Below, one piece after another: positions 18,045 to 27,182 of a DNA stretch of 64,000 bases. This DNA is from Kaiparowitsia implicata GSE-PSE-MK54-09C. GTDB taxonomy: Bacteria; Cyanobacteriota; Cyanobacteriia; Elainellales; Elainellaceae. The notes beneath the pieces are model-generated. The model saw nothing but the letters and a program-made list of their open reading frames with translations, did no database searches and was not told the DNA's origin. How positions within the stretch are numbered: the first letter of the stretch is position 1; every line of letters begins with the position of its first letter. Position numbers and translations under genes: made by a program. The stretch is from positions 79,581-143,580 of the forward strand of contig JAHHHI010000065.1 in assembly GCA_019359435.1 (NCBI GenBank), given 5' to 3'.

Positions 18045-19382
18045 GTGGCAAAGCGAAAAGGCATCGGTCAGTGGCGAAATCCTGCTGCATTTTGGGGTGA
18101 TACCCAAAATTGGTCCTATGACGCGCTAGAGCCTGCATGGCCTGGCTATGATTTTGACAGTGTGGGCACTGATCCGTTGCCGTTCGAGTTTGGGCCAGGC
18201 TCTATCCCCTTTACGGTTAAGCCAGGTCATGATTTTGATCCAAAGGCTCGCGTATTTGTGTTGGCGCTCGAGCCTGGCATCGAGATTTTGGGCTTTACCC
18301 AAGAGACCTATGTGTTGACGGCAGCCCCCACTAACTACACAACCCATGCCGTGCAGCTTTCAACAGGTAGCACCCTTCAGTTTTCCACCATTCTGTGGCT
18401 CGACGGCAGCACCCCTATCCTTCAACTGGGCAATCAAAGAGACGTTTATTCAGGAACCGCCGGAGCCGATGTAATTTTTGCGGGCGGGGGCAATGATGAC
18501 ATTTCTGGATTGGACGGTCATGACGTCATCCGAGGACAGAGCGGCAACGACAAGATATGGGGTGGAGCCGGAAACGATACGCTGCTGGGCGATGCGGACC
18601 ATGATCGGCTTTGGGGACAGGGGGGGGATGACTACCTGAATGGCGGCACCAGCAACGACATCCTGTATGGCGGCCCTGGCAACGACATTTTAGATGGGAT
18701 GGACGGCAATGATCTGTTGATGGGTGGCGTAGGAGGCGATACGCTAATCGGCGGAGCTGGGAACGATACGCTGTATGCAGGCCCAGGAACAGACAACGTA
18801 GATTCATATTCACCACCTCAGCAACTCTATGGTGGCGCTGGCAACGATGTGCTGCACGGCAGCAGCACCACAGATTTGATCTATGGAGACGATGGCAATG
18901 ACGTGGCCTATGGCTATGCGGGCGACGACGAGATTTATGGCGGGGCGGGCAGCGATACGCTCTATGGCGGGGCGGGCAATGATGAGCTAGATGGCAATAT
19001 CGGGCCAGATTTTCTGTATGGGGGCTTAGGCAACGATACCCTGCGCGGCGGTAACGGCAACGACCTGCTATCGGGCGGTGATGGCAATGATCTGCTGGTC
19101 GGCGGCTTTGGCACTGACACGGTGTGGGGCGGCGCGGGCGCCGATACCTTTGCCTTCAACGATGTGTCAGAGGGTATTGATTTAATTCAGGATTTTAATT
19201 GGACAGAAGGAGATAAAATCCGTGTTTCTATGCCAGGGTTTGGTGCGACATCCCTTGCAGACTTTAGCTACACCACCGCCAGTGGGGCGCTGTCATTTAA
19301 GGGCATTCAGTTTGCGACCCTTCAGGCTGGTACGAACTTCCTCCCATCGTTAGATCTTGAACTGGTGAACTACTCTTACTAG
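18045..19382 (+). CDS. RTX (haemolysin-type calcium-binding repeat) protein, copy 2
   Basis: Tandem paralogue of the preceding gene, 445 residues from GTG 18045, chosen to match the first copy (VAKRKGIG after GAGGA). Same architecture: unique N-terminal domain, Ca2+-binding nonapeptides (GGAGNDTLLGD, GGDGNDLLVGG) and a C-terminal DTFAFNDVSEGIDLIQDFN block. Differences are mostly substitutions plus a few inserted residues (NVDSYSPPQ) in the repeat region. An ATG at 17940 lies further upstream in frame but within the duplicated leader. Probably secreted; function unknown. Confidence 0.86.
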   Translation: MAKRKGIGQWRNPAAFWGDTQNWSYDALEPAWPGYDFDSVGTDPLPFEFGPGSIPFTVKPGHDFDPKARVFVLALEPGIEILGFTQETYVLTAAPTNYTTHAVQLSTGSTLQFSTILWLDGSTPILQLGNQRDVYSGTAGADVIFAGGGNDDISGLDGHDVIRGQSGNDKIWGGAGNDTLLGDADHDRLWGQGGDDYLNGGTSNDILYGGPGNDILDGMDGNDLLMGGVGGDTLIGGAGNDTLYAGPGTDNVDSYSPPQQLYGGAGNDVLHGSSTTDLIYGDDGNDVAYGYAGDDEIYGGAGSDTLYGGAGNDELDGNIGPDFLYGGLGNDTLRGGNGNDLLSGGDGNDLLVGGFGTDTVWGGAGADTFAFNDVSEGIDLIQDFNWTEGDKIRVSMPGFGATSLADFSYTTASGALSFKGIQFATLQAGTNFLPSLDLELVNYSY

Positions 19383-19433
19383 TGGCTTGTCGCAGTTAGT
19401 CAGCACATACCCGGTTCTAGGCCGGAACATCCC

Positions 19434-22037
19434 ATGACGCAATGGTCTAACGTTTGGGCGATCGCCCCTTCTCTGCTCCTGTCGCTGGTGCTGGTGCCCG
19501 CCGGGCAGTGCCAAGTGCAACGAGATACCACGCTCCCCACGCCGTCTGTCGTCACCCGCCAAGGCGCGACGCTGGTGATCACCGGAGGCACCCAGCGGGG
19601 CAGCACGCTGTTTCACAGTTTCTCGGAATTTTCGCCGCGCGGTCGCACGGCATCGTTTCAGAGCATTGATGGCAGCGTGGCGCATGTCTTCGCTCGGGTG
19701 ACTGGGGCCAACCGTTCTCGCATTAATGGCGTCTTAGAGTTGCTGAGCACGAGCGGTGCCGTGAGCAATGTCGATCTGTTTTTGATCAACCCCAACGGCA
19801 TTCTGTTCGGCCAAAATGCGCAGCTCAACGTCGGAGGCTCCTTCATTGCCACGACTGCTCAACAGGTCAACTTTGCCGATGGCACCGCATTTGCGGCGTT
19901 GCCTACTGCATCGCCCTCGCTGCTCACCCTAAGCGTGCCGGTGGGGTTGCAATTTGGCGCGGCTCCGGCGGCGATCGTGAATCGGTCGTTTGTGCAATTG
20001 GGCACGCCAGACCAACCGCTCGACCCCACCGGCGACAGCTTTGTGGGACTCAGGGTGCTGCCTCGGCGCACGGTGGCGTTGATAGGCGGGGATATTCGGC
20101 TGCCAGCCGGAGAGCTGACCGCCTCGGCAGGGCGAATTGAGGTCGGCAGCGTGGCAGCAGCGGGCACCGTGGGGATGCAGCCCATCCCCAACGGCTGGAC
20201 GTTTGATTATAGTGATATCTCTGCATTTGGGGCGATCGCCCTTTCGGCTGAAGCGGATCTGGATGTGAGCGGGGGGCAAGGCGGCACCATTCGCATCTGG
20301 GGCGATCGCCTCTCGCTTATTCAAGACTCGTTTATTCGCGCCAACACCTTCGGCAGTCTAGACGGTGGCGGCATTGAGATTACTGCCGGAACTGTCGCGC
20401 TGGATCGATCGATCATCGCCACCAGCACCAGCGGAACCGGCCATGCGGGCAACCTGTCTCTGACGACTCAGCAGTTGAGCTTGAGCACGGGGGCGCAACT
20501 GGCCTCAGTGACCAGCGATGCTGGAGCCGCCGGAACCCTAACCATTCTGGCGCGGCAGGGTATTAACTTGTCAGGCTATATCCTCGCGGGGGGCGGCAGC
20601 GTTGCTAGCAGCGGCATTGTCGTGCGCAACGACAGCGGCGCAACGGGCAATAACGGCAGCATTGCCATCACTACGCCCCGCCTCACCCTTAGCAATGGCG
20701 CACAGATCAGCAACGACACCTTTGGCAGCGGCGCCTCGGGCAGCACGGTGATCGAGGCGGTGGATGTGATGCTAGATGGGGTAGCGCGATCGCCCTCGGG
20801 TCTTGTTTTTGCCTTGCCCAATGGCGCACCAGCAGCCCCCAGCGCGCTCACCGCTTTTAGCACCTCTAGCAGCGGCAGCGGCAGCCTCAGCCTGATAACC
20901 GAACGGCTCACCGTGCAGAATGGAGCGGTGATTCAAACCAGCACTCAGGGCAGTGGCGATGCGGGTGCCCTCACCCTAGTAGCGAGCGATCGCCTTACCC
21001 TCAGCGGGGTCGCGCCAGAGTTGGGCTTCCCCAGCGGCATCCTTACCTTTGCGGGCGGCATTCCCGGCACTCCCTTTGTGATTAACGCCAACGCCACAGG
21101 GCGAGGCGGCGACTTGACCGTGACCGGCGGCACCATTCAGGTCTTAAACGGGGCAGTGATGGCAGTGGGCAGCGCTGGCGAAAGTTCTGGCGAAAATTCT
21201 GGCGCAAGCAGCCCCAGCGGTGCCGGAACCTTGACGCTAACGGGGCGATCGCTCCAGCTCGACACGGGGGCCAGTCTAGTCGCCAACACTACCTCTGGCG
21301 ATGGCGGCAACCTGAGACTGGTGCTGCAAGACTATCTGACACTGCGACGGGGCAGCCAACTTTCCACCACGGCGGGCATTGCCGGGGCTGGGGGCGACGG
21401 CGGCAATATCGTCTTGCAGACGCCCTTTGTGATCTCCGCGCTGGCAGAGAACAGCGATATTACCGCCAATGCCTTTACTGGCGATGGCGGTGCGGTGCAA
21501 ATTCAAACCGAGGGGATCTTCGGCATTTTGCCCCAATCCGCTTCCACTCCCCGCAGCGACATCACTGCCAGTTCTGAATTTGGCACCAGCGGCGAGATTT
21601 CGATCACCAACCTGAGTGATGACCCCTCACGCGGGTTGGTGGCTCTGCCAGAGGCGGTCACAGATGCCTCGCAGCTCGTGGCGCAGCAGTGTGCACGGCA
21701 GTCGGCGATCGCCCGCCAAAGTGAATTTGTGGTGACGGGGCGAGGGGGATTGCCGCCCTCGCCAAGACAAGTGCAACAGCCGGGGGCGATCGCCACTCAG
21801 TGGGCCACCGTAGCGGAGACGGCTGAGCCTGCCGCCGCGATTCCGACTGTCTCTTCTCCGGTTATGGGAGACGCTAGGGCACCGGGGACTCTGGCATCGG
21901 GGACTCTGGCATTGGAAGCAGCGCCCCTCTGGATCGAAGCTCAGGGCTGGCAGCACACCCCCAGCGGTCAGGTAGAACTGGTGGCGACGGCTTTTTCTAG
22001 TGCAAGGGAAAATGTAACAGCGTGTCACCATCGCTAG
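19434..22037 (+). CDS. filamentous haemagglutinin-type exoprotein (TPS domain)
   Basis: A large secreted protein of the two-partner-secretion type, 867 residues. A signal peptide (~1-26, ending PAGQC) is followed by the haemagglutinin activation domain (~30-165) with the hallmark LFLINPNGILFGQNAQLNVGG (motif NPNGI). The rest is Gly/Ser/Thr-rich right-handed beta-helix-like repeat (GAGGDGGNIVLQT, GSGSLSLITERLTV). No outer-membrane TpsB transporter is encoded in the window. It lies 210 bp upstream of a secreted CHAT protein, a pairing I know from other cyanobacteria. A 15-bp exact duplication at 21883-21912 repeats GTLAS/GTLAL near the C-terminus. Confidence 0.88.
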   Translation: MTQWSNVWAIAPSLLLSLVLVPAGQCQVQRDTTLPTPSVVTRQGATLVITGGTQRGSTLFHSFSEFSPRGRTASFQSIDGSVAHVFARVTGANRSRINGVLELLSTSGAVSNVDLFLINPNGILFGQNAQLNVGGSFIATTAQQVNFADGTAFAALPTASPSLLTLSVPVGLQFGAAPAAIVNRSFVQLGTPDQPLDPTGDSFVGLRVLPRRTVALIGGDIRLPAGELTASAGRIEVGSVAAAGTVGMQPIPNGWTFDYSDISAFGAIALSAEADLDVSGGQGGTIRIWGDRLSLIQDSFIRANTFGSLDGGGIEITAGTVALDRSIIATSTSGTGHAGNLSLTTQQLSLSTGAQLASVTSDAGAAGTLTILARQGINLSGYILAGGGSVASSGIVVRNDSGATGNNGSIAITTPRLTLSNGAQISNDTFGSGASGSTVIEAVDVMLDGVARSPSGLVFALPNGAPAAPSALTAFSTSSSGSGSLSLITERLTVQNGAVIQTSTQGSGDAGALTLVASDRLTLSGVAPELGFPSGILTFAGGIPGTPFVINANATGRGGDLTVTGGTIQVLNGAVMAVGSAGESSGENSGASSPSGAGTLTLTGRSLQLDTGASLVANTTSGDGGNLRLVLQDYLTLRRGSQLSTTAGIAGAGGDGGNIVLQTPFVISALAENSDITANAFTGDGGAVQIQTEGIFGILPQSASTPRSDITASSEFGTSGEISITNLSDDPSRGLVALPEAVTDASQLVAQQCARQSAIARQSEFVVTGRGGLPPSPRQVQQPGAIATQWATVAETAEPAAAIPTVSSPVMGDARAPGTLASGTLALEAAPLWIEAQGWQHTPSGQVELVATAFSSARENVTACHHR

Positions 22038-22247
22038 AGTTTTTGAGAGCTCAGCAGTAGGCTGTAGAAAACCGGGAGCATCGCCGAACAGAACCCAGTT
22101 CTCACCCCATGCCCCGCTGCATTCAACAGGCCATCCAGCCCTACCCAAACCCCAGCTCAATCATCGACTGGCTGTAGGAATCTGTAACTCCCAGTGTTTT
22201 AAGTGTGCAGGACTCCTGCACGTGCATTCAACAAAACAAGAGGTCTC

Positions 22248-25010
22248 ATGAACATGCTGAGGCAATGGATGACAGCTTGCGGATTGGGGATGGCCCTGTT
22301 GATCGGGGAAGGTTTGGGCGCGGCGGCAGAGGCTCCCTTAGCGGCTGGGGCCACGGCGGCAGAGGCATCCAGTGGAACGAGTTGGACGCTCGCGTCTCTT
22401 GATGGGGTGGCGGAGCGATCGCCCCTAGCCTCCACGTCCTTGAGCAGTCGGGCACTTTATGAAGCGGGGCGCTATCCCGAGGCGATCGCCCAGCTCAACC
22501 AAGACATTCAGCACTTGCGATCGCAGAACGATCGGGTGGCCTTGGGGCTCGCGCTCAGCAATCGGGCCTTGGTGCAACAGCAGCTGGGCCAGTGGGCCGC
22601 AGCGAATCAGGCGATGGACGAAAGCTTGGCGCTGCTGCAGCAGGCTCCTCAGACAGCGATGGCTCAAGCACAGTCGATTCAGGGCGGGCTGCGCCTAGCC
22701 CAAGGCGATGCCGAAGGAGCGCTAGAAGCCTGGGAACAGGCGGCTGACTTATTCGACCAAGCGGGCGATCGCCCCCGAGCCTTTCAGAACCAGTTAAACC
22801 AGGCGCAAGCCTTGCAGGCGTTGGGCTTTTATCGACGGGCGGTAACCCTGTTGGCAGACCTCGCGCAGAGGCAAGCCCAGCAGCCCGATTCCCTAGCAAA
22901 AGCCGTGACGCTTCGCAGCCTGGGAGATGCCCTGCAGGTGGCAGGCGATTTGGCAGAGGCAGAGCAGTGGCTCACGCAGAGTTTGGCGATCGCTACGCAG
23001 GTCGCGCCAGACTCGGGCATGGACACACAACGGGCGATCGCCGCCGCCCATCTGAGCCTTGGCAATGTGGCCTGGGTCAGCGCCACCGCCGACCTCAGCC
23101 GCAGCGACCTCAGCCCTGCCGAGGCGATCGCCTTGCTGAATGCGCCTCCTAGCACGCCCAGTAGCCCCCTTCAGCGGGCAGTAGAGCGGCGCAAACAGGC
23201 GGCAGCTCAGGCCTATTTAACGCAAACCCAGAGCGCGCTAGAGCACTATCAGCAGGCGATCGCCGCGACCGACAGCAACAGTAGCCAGCTACAGGCGCGG
23301 CTTAATGCCTTTAACGTGATGGTGGTGACAGAGCGGCGCGAATCAGCGCTGGCGCTATACCAAGAGATTCAGCAACAGTTGCCCTCTGTACCGGGCGATC
23401 GCACCGCCGTGTATAACGCCCTTGATCTGGCTGAAAGCCTCATGGTCGATCGCACCCGACAGGCCGCGCCGATTGCTGATGTGGCAACCATTGCCCAACT
23501 GTTGCAAACCGCACACCAGCAGGCCGAGGCGTTAGGCGATCCGCGTACGCGGGCCTATGTGCTGGGCACCCTGGGCACGCTGTATGAGCACAACCAGCAA
23601 TGGCCCGATGCCCAAACCCTGACCCAGCAAGCGCTAACGCTGTCGCAGACGGTCAATGCCACAGATATTGCCTACCGCTGGCAGTGGCAACTGGGCCGCT
23701 TGCGTAACGCCCAGCAAGATCAGGCCGGGGCGATCGCCGCCTATAGCGAGGCCGTCGCATCCCTGCAAACCCTGCGGGGTGACTTGGTTGCCATCAATCG
23801 AGAGGTGCAGTTCTCATTTCGCGAAAGTGTGGAGCCCGTGTATCGAGAACTGGTGGATCTGCTGCTGACCCGAGAGGGCACGACGCCTGTGAGCGATCGC
23901 CACCTCACCCAAGCCCGAGATGTGATCGAAGCCTTGCAAATTGCCGAACTTGACAACTTCTTCCGCGAAGCCTGTCTTGACTCGCAGTTTGAGCTGGATC
24001 GGATTGTGGATCAGGCGGAGCTAGCCTCGGCGGTGGTCTATCCAATTTTGCTGGGCGATCGCCTCGAAATTATCGCCAAGCTGCCTCAGCAACCGCTCAT
24101 TCACCGCACCGTCGCCGTGGATGATGAGACCTTTGCCACTACGCTGGACACCGCCCTGGCAGAGCTTAAACGGCCCTATTTCTCTCAGGTGCAGCGATCG
24201 CTCACCCAGCAGCTTTATGACTGGATGCTGCGCCCCATTGCCGCAGACCTAACCGACGACATCAAGACCCTCGTGTTTGTGCCCGACGGCATTTTGCGAA
24301 ACGTGCCCGTGGCCGCACTGCACGACGGCGAGCAATACCTGGTGGAGCAATACAGCCTTGCCTTTGCCCCCGGCCTGCAACTGCCCGACCCCAAACCCCT
24401 GCAGCAGAGAGAGATTCGGGCGCTGGTGGCGGGGCTGAGCGAATCGCGCGACACCTTCCCCGAGTTGCCCAACGTCGAGCGGGAAGTGGCCGAAATTCGC
24501 GCCGTGGTATCTAGCCAAGTACTATTAAACGACGAATTTAGCCGCCTCAGCCTCGAGCGGGCACTAACCGATTCCCCCTTTTCTATCGTGCATGTGGCGA
24601 CCCACGGCGTATTTAGCTCCAATGCGGCAGAAACGTTTATCCTCGCGTGGGATGAGCGGATCAATATTAACGATCTAGGTGACTTAATTCGGGGAAGCGA
24701 CCTAGGGGCCGAGCCAATTGAACTCCTCGTGCTCAGCGCTTGTCGTACCGCAGAGGGCGATCGCCGTGCCGCCTTGGGCATGGCCGGAGTGGCCGTCCGC
24801 GCTGGGGCACGCAGCACTATCGCCTCGTTTTGGAATGTGGACGACGAATCTGGGGCACTGCTCATGAGCCGCCTCTATGCAGAACTCAGCGAAAACCCAA
24901 TTTCTAAAGCAGAAGCCCTACAGCGCGCACAACTTGCCCTATTGCAAAACCCTCAATATCAGGCTCCCCGATTTTGGGCCTCCTTTGTGCTGTTGGGCAA
25001 CTGGCTATAG
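22248..25010 (+). CDS. secreted TPR-CHAT domain protein (caspase-like fold)
   Basis: 920 residues from ATG 22248 (MNMLRQWM), chosen because it begins a clear signal peptide (~1-28). Residues ~60-560 are tetratricopeptide repeats (ALYEAGRYPEAIAQLNQDI, ALSNRALVQQQLGQWAAANQ), forming a binding solenoid. The C-terminal ~350 residues are a CHAT domain: HVATHG places the catalytic-type His at 786 and LSACRTAEGD the Cys at 832, so the dyad is intact. CHAT proteins are caspase/separase-like peptidases. With an export signal and an exoprotein gene just upstream, processing or surface control of that exoprotein is a reasonable inference. Confidence 0.88.
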   Translation: MNMLRQWMTACGLGMALLIGEGLGAAAEAPLAAGATAAEASSGTSWTLASLDGVAERSPLASTSLSSRALYEAGRYPEAIAQLNQDIQHLRSQNDRVALGLALSNRALVQQQLGQWAAANQAMDESLALLQQAPQTAMAQAQSIQGGLRLAQGDAEGALEAWEQAADLFDQAGDRPRAFQNQLNQAQALQALGFYRRAVTLLADLAQRQAQQPDSLAKAVTLRSLGDALQVAGDLAEAEQWLTQSLAIATQVAPDSGMDTQRAIAAAHLSLGNVAWVSATADLSRSDLSPAEAIALLNAPPSTPSSPLQRAVERRKQAAAQAYLTQTQSALEHYQQAIAATDSNSSQLQARLNAFNVMVVTERRESALALYQEIQQQLPSVPGDRTAVYNALDLAESLMVDRTRQAAPIADVATIAQLLQTAHQQAEALGDPRTRAYVLGTLGTLYEHNQQWPDAQTLTQQALTLSQTVNATDIAYRWQWQLGRLRNAQQDQAGAIAAYSEAVASLQTLRGDLVAINREVQFSFRESVEPVYRELVDLLLTREGTTPVSDRHLTQARDVIEALQIAELDNFFREACLDSQFELDRIVDQAELASAVVYPILLGDRLEIIAKLPQQPLIHRTVAVDDETFATTLDTALAELKRPYFSQVQRSLTQQLYDWMLRPIAADLTDDIKTLVFVPDGILRNVPVAALHDGEQYLVEQYSLAFAPGLQLPDPKPLQQREIRALVAGLSESRDTFPELPNVEREVAEIRAVVSSQVLLNDEFSRLSLERALTDSPFSIVHVATHGVFSSNAAETFILAWDERININDLGDLIRGSDLGAEPIELLVLSACRTAEGDRRAALGMAGVAVRAGARSTIASFWNVDDESGALLMSRLYAELSENPISKAEALQRAQLALLQNPQYQAPRFWASFVLLGNWL

Positions 25011-25105
25011 CCGCCGGGGAGCGAACCCATCGAGGCAAACCGTTTCGCAACCTGCATCAGGCCTCTGATCCTGCATCTGGATCTGATTTGGGATCTGACT
25101 TTGGA

Positions 25106-25232
25106 TAACGTCAGTTCGGGTTAAGGGGGTTTTGGGGCACCGCGTGATGCGCGGTGCCCCAAAACCCCCTCAATGTGCAGTGCGCATCGCGTAAGGCACA
25201 TTGAGGATTTGAGCTTATCACGAACTCAGGTT
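25106..25232. repeat. MITE-like palindromic repeat, copy A
   Basis: About 127 bp with imperfect terminal inverted repeats (AACGTCAGTTCG and CGAACTCAGGTT). Inside are a 21-bp perfect hairpin around AGGGGGTTTTGGGGCACCGCG (loop TGATG) and a second hairpin whose arms are CTCAATGTGC and GCACATTGAG. A related element lies at 47431-47555. Copy A fills the gap between the convergent CHAT and cbiD genes, and its right end contributes the cbiD stop codon. Confidence 0.8.
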
Positions 25233-26383
25233 GGATCTGAGGGGGCCGTGTGGAGGGCAATTAGGCGAGGGGCGATCGCATCCTCTCCAATCACCTCCCC
25301 CTGTCGATCGAACAAAAGTGTGCCCACCGTCAGCGCCGCAGCCGCATACTTCTGCACGTAGCGCGTGGACTGGTCACTCACGCACTGCGCCAGCGCCGTA
25401 AAGACGGGTGTAGCTAGGCCAAGCGCAGCGAGGGCTTGATAGGCCGCATCCGCCGTGGGGGCCGCCAGCACCGCCTGAGCAGCATCGAGCCGTTGAGTTT
25501 CTTGAATCACCCGCGCGCTGATGATTTCGCGCTTGGCATCAGCCAAATGGCTAGAGGTGTTAAAAATGCCGCCCGCTAGCTTCACCAATTTGCCCTGGTA
25601 GCCCAGCAGCAGCACCGACGTGGCTCCCCGCAGCCCGGCCTCCACCAGCAACGCTCCCAGCCAGTTTCCCGTTTGCACAATCGCAGTAGTGGGCAGGCCG
25701 AGCCGCTGCGCCACCTGCCGCCCATTGCTGCCAATGCAAAAGATTAGATCGGGATTCGTCACGACTTTCGCCTGAAGATCTGTCCGAAATTCTTCTAGAT
25801 GATCAGCCGCAGAGAGGGGCTGAGAGATGCCACTCGTTCCCAGCAGCGACAGCCCTTCTAGCACGCCAAACGCTGCGTTAGACGTGCGCTGCGCCAGTTG
25901 CCGCCCCTCCGGCAAAATAATAGTGACCGTGACGGTTTTATCGGGAGGAATCAGCGGCAGCAGATTTGCCTCTAGCAGTCGTTGCGCATAGCGATAGATG
26001 GCAGGGTCGCCGGTGGCAGTGGTGCCTAGCCCTTCCCCCCCCTGTAAGATCAGCGGCTCCGCCAATGCGCGCGCGAAATGATGCCCCTCCAGAGATGGAG
26101 CGCCATTCTCCTCTGAGCACACGGTGCGATCGCCCACATGCACCCAAGCCCAAATCGGCGTATCTCGGGTTAAATCCAAATTATCGCCAGGGTCGCTGCG
26201 AGTAACAGCAAGGGCACTATGCGCATCCAAACAAGCCACCTGCTCCACCGCAATCTCTGTCTGCTCAGGCAGCAAATCCAGCATGACTGCAGTGGGCGAT
26301 CGCACCACCCCTAGCCGATGCAACAGTGCAGCCTTTGCTGCCGCCGCCGCAAACACCGGCAACGTATAACCACTACGAGCCAT
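25226..26383 (-). CDS. cbiD: cobalt-precorrin-5B C1-methyltransferase
   Basis: SAM-dependent methylation of C1 of cobalt-precorrin-5B in the anaerobic cobalamin pathway. Recognised from MARSGYTLPVFAAAAAKAAL, the glycine-rich GGEGLGTTATGDPAIYRYAQ (20 residues) and LIFCIGSNGRQVAQRLGL; 385 residues. I chose ATG 26383 because AGGA lies just upstream; the frame continues into the IS1 end, which is only 21 bp upstream of the start. The stop TGA lies inside a palindromic repeat, so the last few codons may be repeat-derived. An IS this close to the start must have displaced the original promoter. Confidence 0.88.
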   Translation of the reverse strand: MARSGYTLPVFAAAAAKAALLHRLGVVRSPTAVMLDLLPEQTEIAVEQVACLDAHSALAVTRSDPGDNLDLTRDTPIWAWVHVGDRTVCSEENGAPSLEGHHFARALAEPLILQGGEGLGTTATGDPAIYRYAQRLLEANLLPLIPPDKTVTVTIILPEGRQLAQRTSNAAFGVLEGLSLLGTSGISQPLSAADHLEEFRTDLQAKVVTNPDLIFCIGSNGRQVAQRLGLPTTAIVQTGNWLGALLVEAGLRGATSVLLLGYQGKLVKLAGGIFNTSSHLADAKREIISARVIQETQRLDAAQAVLAAPTADAAYQALAALGLATPVFTALAQCVSDQSTRYVQKYAAAALTVGTLLFDRQGEVIGEDAIAPRLIALHTAPSDPT

Positions 26384-26415
26384 AAACATCCTAAAACTAT
26401 TAAGGCATTGCAGAA

Positions 26416-27143
26416 TCAAGAGATGAACCTGAGAGGGACAGGGATATCGTCGAACTTGAGGGAGTGCAGTAGCATACGCCTTCGGCGGGGCGTAGCCCTA
26501 CGGATAGAGTGAGCTAGCATTTCTACAGACTTGGAGCAGCAAAGCGTTTTGCGATGCAACCGAGCGAGATAGTGCCGTAACCGAGTGTTCTCTCCCTCGA
26601 CCCGAGCCAGGTAGGTTTTACTGACAATCTGATCGCCGTCTGGAATAAAGTTGGGATACACCGTCCACCTGTCAGTGACATAGAAGCAGCACTGCCAGCG
26701 AGCCACCCGCGACCAAAGCGGTTGAAATGTCTTGGCACTGTGGTCACCCAAGACCCAACCCACAATCCCTTGCCTGAAGTGGTCAACGGCCGTCCACAGC
26801 TAAATCTTGTTTTTTTGAGCCCACAAAGGTTTCTAACTCGTCCAGTTCACCGACCTCTGGGGTTGTTTCAGAGTCGGACGCATCCGGGAGCAATTCACCC
26901 ACTGGCTTGACCCAGGTAATCACCGTCGTATGATGCACCCCTTTGACCCGCTCAATGGCTCGAAACCCAGAGCCATTGACGGTACATCTTGAGGCACTCG
27001 CGTCTGACCTCGTTTGAGTACCCTCGGTGGGGCTTTTAGGCATCAATGAACTGACGACCGCACGCTACACAGATATGATTTTGTTTACCCTTTCTCTTCC
27101 CATTCTTACGGATATGGGTAGCACCACACTCTGGACATTGCAT
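26416..27143 (-). pseudogene. IS1-family transposase, frameshifted
   Basis: Pieces of InsA and InsB lie in several frames. From 27143: MQCPECGATHIRKNGKRKGK with a CxxC zinc-ribbon and CVACGRQF, then a stop; next a frame with the HTH-like VHHTTVITWVK and the start of the DDE domain (ELDELETFVGSKK); then, after another shift, GWVLGDHSAKTFQPLW and the C-terminal SKTYLARVEGENTRLRHYLA region. Near the end, eight extra codons (RATPRRRR) replace a leucine present in the copy at 63886, caused by a small dyad-repeat insertion. Not functional. Confidence 0.85.
26475..26500. repeat. short dyad repeat inserted in the IS1 transposase
   Basis: TACGCC and GGCGTA flank a CCGCCGAA core (minus strand), followed outward by GCCCTAC. 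The segment is absent from the other IS1 copy at the window end, showing that it was gained by insertion. It resembles the dyad at 4061-4100. Confidence 0.55.
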
Positions 27144-27182
27144 CGCAGATTTCCCTAACTCGTCTCTTAATTATGCAACGCC

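Larger units (their letters stand above)
16268..19440 (+). repeat. tandem duplication of RTX gene with its flanks (~1.59 kb unit)
   Basis: Two head-to-tail units with an offset of about 1585 bp. Similarity covers the upstream region, the whole gene and the first ~45 bases after the stop (CTAGTGGC, then GTCAGCACA and ACCCGG). The second 3' flank runs into the start of the haemagglutinin gene, so that gene sits right at the duplication boundary. Confidence 0.8.
26404..27182 (-). mobile_element. IS1-family insertion sequence, decayed
   Basis: About 779 bp, near the usual IS1 size. Ends: GGCATTGCAGAATCAAGAG on the left and, reading inward from the right, GGCGTTGCATAATTAAGAG. A second copy's end (GGCGTTGCTGAATCAAGGG) is at 63874. 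No matching target-site duplication is visible, so the insertion is old or rearranged. It separates cbiD from a truncated DUF429 gene. Confidence 0.85.

Noticed and set aside
24215..24865. 216-codon minus-strand frame within the CHAT domain
   Set aside because: Ser/Arg-rich, antisense to a well-supported CHAT domain with intact catalytic motifs; a codon-bias shadow.
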